The notes under the pieces were generated by a model. It saw nothing but the letters and a program-made list of their open reading frames with translations. It did not search any database and was not told the origin of the DNA. A DNA stretch of 64,000 nucleotides, taken from an uncultured Lachnospiraceae bacterium. Lineage in GTDB: Bacteria; Bacillota; Clostridia; Lachnospirales; Lachnospiraceae. Positions 60,654 through 64,000 of the stretch are shown here, piece after piece. The stretch's first letter is position 1; each line of letters begins with the position of its first letter. The stretch is taken from assembly GCA_944376125.1 (NCBI GenBank), contig CALWBQ010000027.1, positions 32,922-96,921 of the forward strand, in the 5' to 3' direction. Both the position numbers and the translations under genes were made by a program.

Positions 60654-62008
60654 GACTGTACTCCCTCTGTGCTTTCCTTTAAGAATAAAATTTTAGGCGT
60701 CATAAGAATCAGCTTTAAATCCAATATCAGCGAATAATTTCTTATATATGTTAAATCCAGTTTCAGTTTATCATAAGGGGTTGTATTATACTTTCCGTAC
60801 ACCTGCGCATAGCCGGTCAATCCCGCCTTAACCTGCATCCTGCAGGGGAACTCTGGTATCTCGGCTGTAAATTCTTCTACCAGTTCCGGCCGTTCCGGCC
60901 GTGGCCCTACTAAAGACATATCCCCCTTAAAAATGTTATAGATCTGCGGCAATTCATCCAGCCTGGTTCGCCTAAGAAGTCTCCCTATAGGCAAGATCCT
61001 CGGATCATCTTCCGCTGCCAGCCGCGGAATGCCGTCTTTTTCCGCATTCTGAATCATAGTGCGAAACTTGTAGATCTTAAAGGGTCTTCCACCCTTTGTT
61101 AGCCGTGTCTGGGTATAAAACACAGGACCTCCATCTGTCAATTTGATACAGATAGCAATAATAGCAAAAAATGGGAGCGACACAACAATTCCTATGGAAG
61201 ATCCTATAATATCCACAACCCGCTTCCCAAATTCCTGTTCTAAAGTCAGGCCTATATTTCTGGAAAGAAGAAGCGGAGAGTCAAACAAATTCAACTCATC
61301 CGAGGATTTCAGCAAAATATCAGAGATTTTAGGGACACTGTAGGACCGGATAGAGTGCTGAAAACAATACTTTAAGATTACATTTCTCTCATGTGACGGC
61401 ATATCTCCAATAATGACACCGTCATACCGCTCAATCTCCGGTATCAGACGTTCCATCCCTCTCCGATAATTTACCACCTTCTCAATAATATACTTATCAT
61501 CTCTAGAATTAATTTTTTCCATCAGGTGATAATCCGACCGATCTCCCGAAATCAGAAGCATCTTACGCGGCGGAAACATCCAGCTATAGAGCGCCTGAAA
61601 AATGGTAGTCCAAAGGATGATTGCAATACTCTCTACAAGCAAAAGCAAAATCAGCGGCAGCGGAGTCGTAAACTTTTTATCCAACACTGCAATCTGAAAA
61701 TATGTAAAGGTATTGGTAAACAGCGCCGCCAAAATCTGAGAATAGATCAGATTCCCTTTTCTCAAATATCCAACTTTAAACCCTCCATACAATTTCATAA
61801 AGAAAATCAACAGGACAGCATATAGGAAAATCATTACCCAGTTTCCTCGTCGGAAAAAGGGAAATAAAATCACCCTATTATAATAACCTATCCAAAGATA
61901 ACTATACGCAGCTACCAGAAGCATCAGCAAAATCAGGCAAAACAGCAGTTTTACTATGCCCTTATATTTTTCATATCTCCTCATACATAAATTCAACTCT
62001 TTCATCAT
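60650..62008 (-). CDS. Second priming phosphoglycosyltransferase (sugar transferase)
   Basis: A protein of about 452 residues with N-terminal membrane helices, a Rossmann-like middle domain and a C-terminal sugar transferase domain (KRVVDIIGSSIGI, YKFRTM, DMSLVGPRPERPE, KAGLTGYAQVYGKYN). It starts locus B glycan assembly by making an undecaprenyl-diphosphate sugar. The start is uncertain: longer readings to 62056 cross the predicted promoter, so ATG at 62008 or 62005, or 61984, is likely. It differs from the priming enzyme at 6192 in the end of the sugar transferase domain (AQVYG versus AQVNG), so the donor sugars may differ. Confidence 0.9.
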   Translation of the reverse strand: MMKELNLCMRRYEKYKGIVKLLFCLILLMLLVAAYSYLWIGYYNRVILFPFFRRGNWVMIFLYAVLLIFFMKLYGGFKVGYLRKGNLIYSQILAALFTNTFTYFQIAVLDKKFTTPLPLILLLLVESIAIILWTTIFQALYSWMFPPRKMLLISGDRSDYHLMEKINSRDDKYIIEKVVNYRRGMERLIPEIERYDGVIIGDMPSHERNVILKYCFQHSIRSYSVPKISDILLKSSDELNLFDSPLLLSRNIGLTLEQEFGKRVVDIIGSSIGIVVSLPFFAIIAICIKLTDGGPVFYTQTRLTKGGRPFKIYKFRTMIQNAEKDGIPRLAAEDDPRILPIGRLLRRTRLDELPQIYNIFKGDMSLVGPRPERPELVEEFTAEIPEFPCRMQVKAGLTGYAQVYGKYNTTPYDKLKLDLTYIRNYSLILDLKLILMTPKILFLKESTEGVQS

Positions 62009-62046
62009 TCTACAAAAGATGTGTTGTTTCACACAAACTCTATTGT

Positions 62047-62076
62047 AGTATAACACAGAAAGTTAAAGAAGTACAA
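62047..62076 (-). promoter_or_regulatory. Promoter of polysaccharide locus B
   Basis: On the minus strand TTGTAC, an 18-bp spacer and TATACT form a good sigma-A-like promoter about 40 bp before the likely start of the priming transferase gene. The twenty or so minus-strand genes downstream, with overlaps or short gaps, could form one long transcript apart from the degenerate stretch near 46.6 kb. Confidence 0.6.
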
Positions 62077-62120
62077 TCATAAGGGCGCTGAAAATATTAG
62101 TAAATCTTTACGAAATTATG

Positions 62121-62161
62121 AAAAAAAGCCAAAAAGCGGCAATTAGCCGACTCTCTGGCTT
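62121..62161 (-). terminator. Terminator after the O-antigen ligase-like gene
   Basis: On the minus strand AAGCCAGAGAGTCGGC pairs with GCCGCTTTTTGGCTT around a 5-base loop and runs into seven T. Confidence 0.88.
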
Positions 62162-62168
62162 CCTTTAT

Positions 62169-63761
62169 TTACACTTCTTTTCTTACACAAGCTGACAGCC
62201 CCAATCCCCACAAAATCCACACAATCGGACCCGTAATCGGCTGATTAATATTCACAGCTGCCTGGAACCAGTAGCAAAGCAATGCGAAAAGAATTGCCAT
62301 GACATATGGGTTCGTCCGGTTTTTCCACATTCTTCTGATTGATGAAAAAATCAGCGCCAGGTACGCCAGAAGTCCTGCCGCTCCAAGTGTAACCAGATAC
62401 TGAATATACTCATTGTGAGCACTGTCATAAATTTCTCCTGAAAATTCCAGCATCTTAGGAAGGTATTTGTGGTAGAGAGCCAGCCCAAATGTATCCGGTC
62501 CAAACCCCACTAGTTTTCGATACCAGGGATAACCTCCATACACCTCCAGCGCAGCGCTCCAAATAAATCCCCGGTTCGTCCCCCATCTCTCGTTGAGAAG
62601 AACATATCGCTGAAAATTACCATATCGCTCTGCATTTCCTGCGATATTACAGTCATACAGCACATACAGTACACCAATTATTACTATGCAAATCAATGCA
62701 ATCCATCCGAACCTCCACCAGGGGGACGCCGTTTCTGCTTCTCCCTTTCTCAAGGCCCAGGCAATCAGGCATGTCACTATCCAGCATGTCGCCACTATCA
62801 ATGGAAATACACTGATTTTAGAAGCAATTTCTACGGCTATTACCAATTTGATTGTATCCTGATATAAGATATCCATCCAGTGAATCGCGAGGATCACAGT
62901 CATAAAGGAACTGATTGCGATGGCATATCCCCTTATTCCCCACTTATATCGGAACAGATACAAGGGTGACAGGCCAAATAGGGCAATCAAAGAAAGATAG
63001 GCATTATCGCTCTGCCCCATCAAAAGCGCTGTCATGGCAATTACCATTGTAATATAGTAATATGCTTTCTTTGCCAAGCGATCTTTCCCTTCGGATATAA
63101 ACAGTATCATCGCTATAGCAGTAATCATTGCAACGAATATTGTATAAAGATTAATATTTCCTATGGTCGATGTAAACATCCAAATCTGACTTGAAACAAT
63201 ATTTTCCTTAAATCCCAAGATATCCAGCTGAAAATAATCTGTTATTCCAAACAAGCACACAAGGTTTCCAGTCAACAGCATTGCATCTAAAATCCGCTCT
63301 TTCAGCTTTCCCAAACGTCCAACAATAAGAAAGCATATTCCATAAATTGTTGTCAAAAATAATCCGGTCAGACGGCCCTCATTTCCCCAGAATGACTCAA
63401 AAAAATAGTCTGACTGAAAAGTGGAAATTGCTGTCACCAGCATAAAAAGCACTATCATTTTTTCCTGAAAAGAAGTAGCTTTCCACAATTTTTTTATCCT
63501 ATATAGGATCTGCATCCCGGTGCTCTTCTTTTTACTTTCTCTCAAAAAAAAATTTCTTCCAATACTATACCCAGCCAAAAGGATCATCAAAGAGACAGAG
63601 CATATTACAAAGAAGTAATATTTTACATCTATAATATCTCTGTAATAATGCCAAAAAACCAGCGGATGGACGCACAAAATAAGATAAATATAGTTTTCAA
63701 CAATCCGTTCTGACCATTTTCTTTTCTCCATTGTTTTTTTTGCAACTAATCTATTAGACAT
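62169..63761 (-). CDS. O-antigen ligase/polymerase-like membrane protein
   Basis: A 530-residue protein with about 12 membrane helices. The Wzy-C/O-antigen ligase signature is visible: GFGPDTFGLALYHKY near 435 and SAHNEYIQYLVTLGAAGLLAY near 460. It would polymerise repeat units or ligate a chain to another acceptor. AAGGTGA lies just before the ATG. It has its own promoter and terminator, so it is a single-gene unit at the head of locus B. Confidence 0.88.
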   Translation of the reverse strand: MSNRLVAKKTMEKRKWSERIVENYIYLILCVHPLVFWHYYRDIIDVKYYFFVICSVSLMILLAGYSIGRNFFLRESKKKSTGMQILYRIKKLWKATSFQEKMIVLFMLVTAISTFQSDYFFESFWGNEGRLTGLFLTTIYGICFLIVGRLGKLKERILDAMLLTGNLVCLFGITDYFQLDILGFKENIVSSQIWMFTSTIGNINLYTIFVAMITAIAMILFISEGKDRLAKKAYYYITMVIAMTALLMGQSDNAYLSLIALFGLSPLYLFRYKWGIRGYAIAISSFMTVILAIHWMDILYQDTIKLVIAVEIASKISVFPLIVATCWIVTCLIAWALRKGEAETASPWWRFGWIALICIVIIGVLYVLYDCNIAGNAERYGNFQRYVLLNERWGTNRGFIWSAALEVYGGYPWYRKLVGFGPDTFGLALYHKYLPKMLEFSGEIYDSAHNEYIQYLVTLGAAGLLAYLALIFSSIRRMWKNRTNPYVMAILFALLCYWFQAAVNINQPITGPIVWILWGLGLSACVRKEV

Positions 63762-63819
63762 ATCTCACCTTTTCTTTCTCAAATTTTATTACATCCACTT
63801 AATCTCAATTTCGAGGTTT

Positions 63820-63828
63820 ATTATAGCA
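63820..63828 (-). promoter_or_regulatory. Extended -10 promoter of the O-antigen ligase-like gene
   Basis: TGCTATAAT on the minus strand, about 60 bp before the ATG at 63761; the -35 region is weak. Confidence 0.55.
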
Positions 63829-63887
63829 TAATTTAAGTATTTTTAGAAGTCCTGAAAGTATCTGCAAATTATGCCAAAAATGAAATT

Positions 63888-64000
63888 TTAAATTCCACCT
63901 CTCCCAAGGGGAGTAGCGTTTACTTCTGCACAGTTGATATTTACTCTTTCATACATCCATGGTATGGTTATCTCTCCTTCTGACAGCAGTAGAAGGAGGC
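63888..64000 (-). CDS. Possible 3' end of a gene entering from the right edge
   Basis: A minus-strand frame is open from the window edge for 37 codons to a TAA at 63888 (ends EVNATPLGRGGI). It is short, carries no recognisable motif and has no visible terminator, so it may be chance. Confidence 0.3.
   Translation of the reverse strand, partial: LLLLLSEGEITIPWMYERVNINCAEVNATPLGRGGI

Noticed and set aside
1..64000. Mobile elements as carriers of locus B or the helicase/Hint operon
   Set aside because: No transposase, integrase, tRNA-associated repeat or direct repeat boundary was visible, so a mobile origin can only be suspected from base composition.

Overview
The window looks like a chromosomal segment of a Gram-positive, endospore-lineage Clostridia, most likely Lachnospiraceae. 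The evidence is stand-alone Spo0A C-terminal-like proteins, choline/cell-wall-binding repeats, an LCP-family attachment protein, a Wzm/Wzt (TagGH-like) exporter, an LtaS-like sulfatase, no outer-membrane genes, and strong AGGAGG-type ribosome binding sites. The species cannot be named from sequence alone. Nearly everything is on the minus strand. No rRNA, tRNA, CRISPR array, transposase or integrase was seen.

Layout. (1) 1-3.8 kb: the 3' end of a subtilisin-like protease, a ClpX-type unfoldase and an HtrA-type protease (protein quality control). (2) 3.9-16.9 kb: polysaccharide operon A, nine tightly packed minus-strand genes reading from 16901 down to a strong terminator at 3843. It encodes a TPP enzyme of the acetolactate-synthase/YerE type, two NAD(P)-dependent sugar epimerases/reductases, a sugar C-methyltransferase-like protein, three GT2 glycosyltransferases, a full-length priming phosphoglycosyltransferase and an LCP protein. 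It reads as synthesis of a methylated or carbon-branched sugar, glycan assembly and attachment to the wall. (3) 17-21.2 kb: a secreted cell-wall-binding-repeat protein followed by small regulatory-looking proteins: two related coiled-coil proteins and three Spo0A-C-like mini-proteins. (4) 21.3-22.5 kb: an O-antigen ligase/polymerase-like membrane protein. (5) 22.8-32.5 kb: a four-gene, translationally coupled operon with a methyltransferase-related subunit, a giant GIY-YIG-like/SF2 helicase/N6-adenine methyltransferase fusion, a Hint (hedgehog/intein) protein and a 1063-residue protein of unknown family with C-terminal membrane helices. This is the best candidate for an undescribed defence or conflict system. 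(6) 32.7-35.2 kb, plus strand: an LtaS-like sulfatase. (7) 35.3-63.8 kb: polysaccharide locus B, more AT-rich in its middle part. It holds a Wzy/ligase-like protein, a second priming transferase, GT4 and GT2 enzymes, an ABC exporter, two large membrane proteins with a shared C-terminal domain, a sugar-modification module, a decayed gene region, an acyltransferase, and a nonulosonate-type NeuB/NeuA/DUF115 module. It ends in an unusual fusion of a dCTP-deaminase-like domain, two membrane helices and a nucleoside-deoxyribosyltransferase-like domain.

Most striking observations. Two genes 2.4 kb apart in locus B each carry a run of exactly nine G on the coding strand. One (acyltransferase) is out of frame and the other (membrane protein) is in frame, which suggests phase-variable glycan modification. 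The deoxyribosyltransferase-like fusion has lost the deaminase glutamate but keeps the NDT-type glutamate. The three Spo0A-C-like mini-proteins align without gaps over residues 19-79, and the one that keeps a recognisable recognition helix has a perfect inverted repeat upstream of its promoter.
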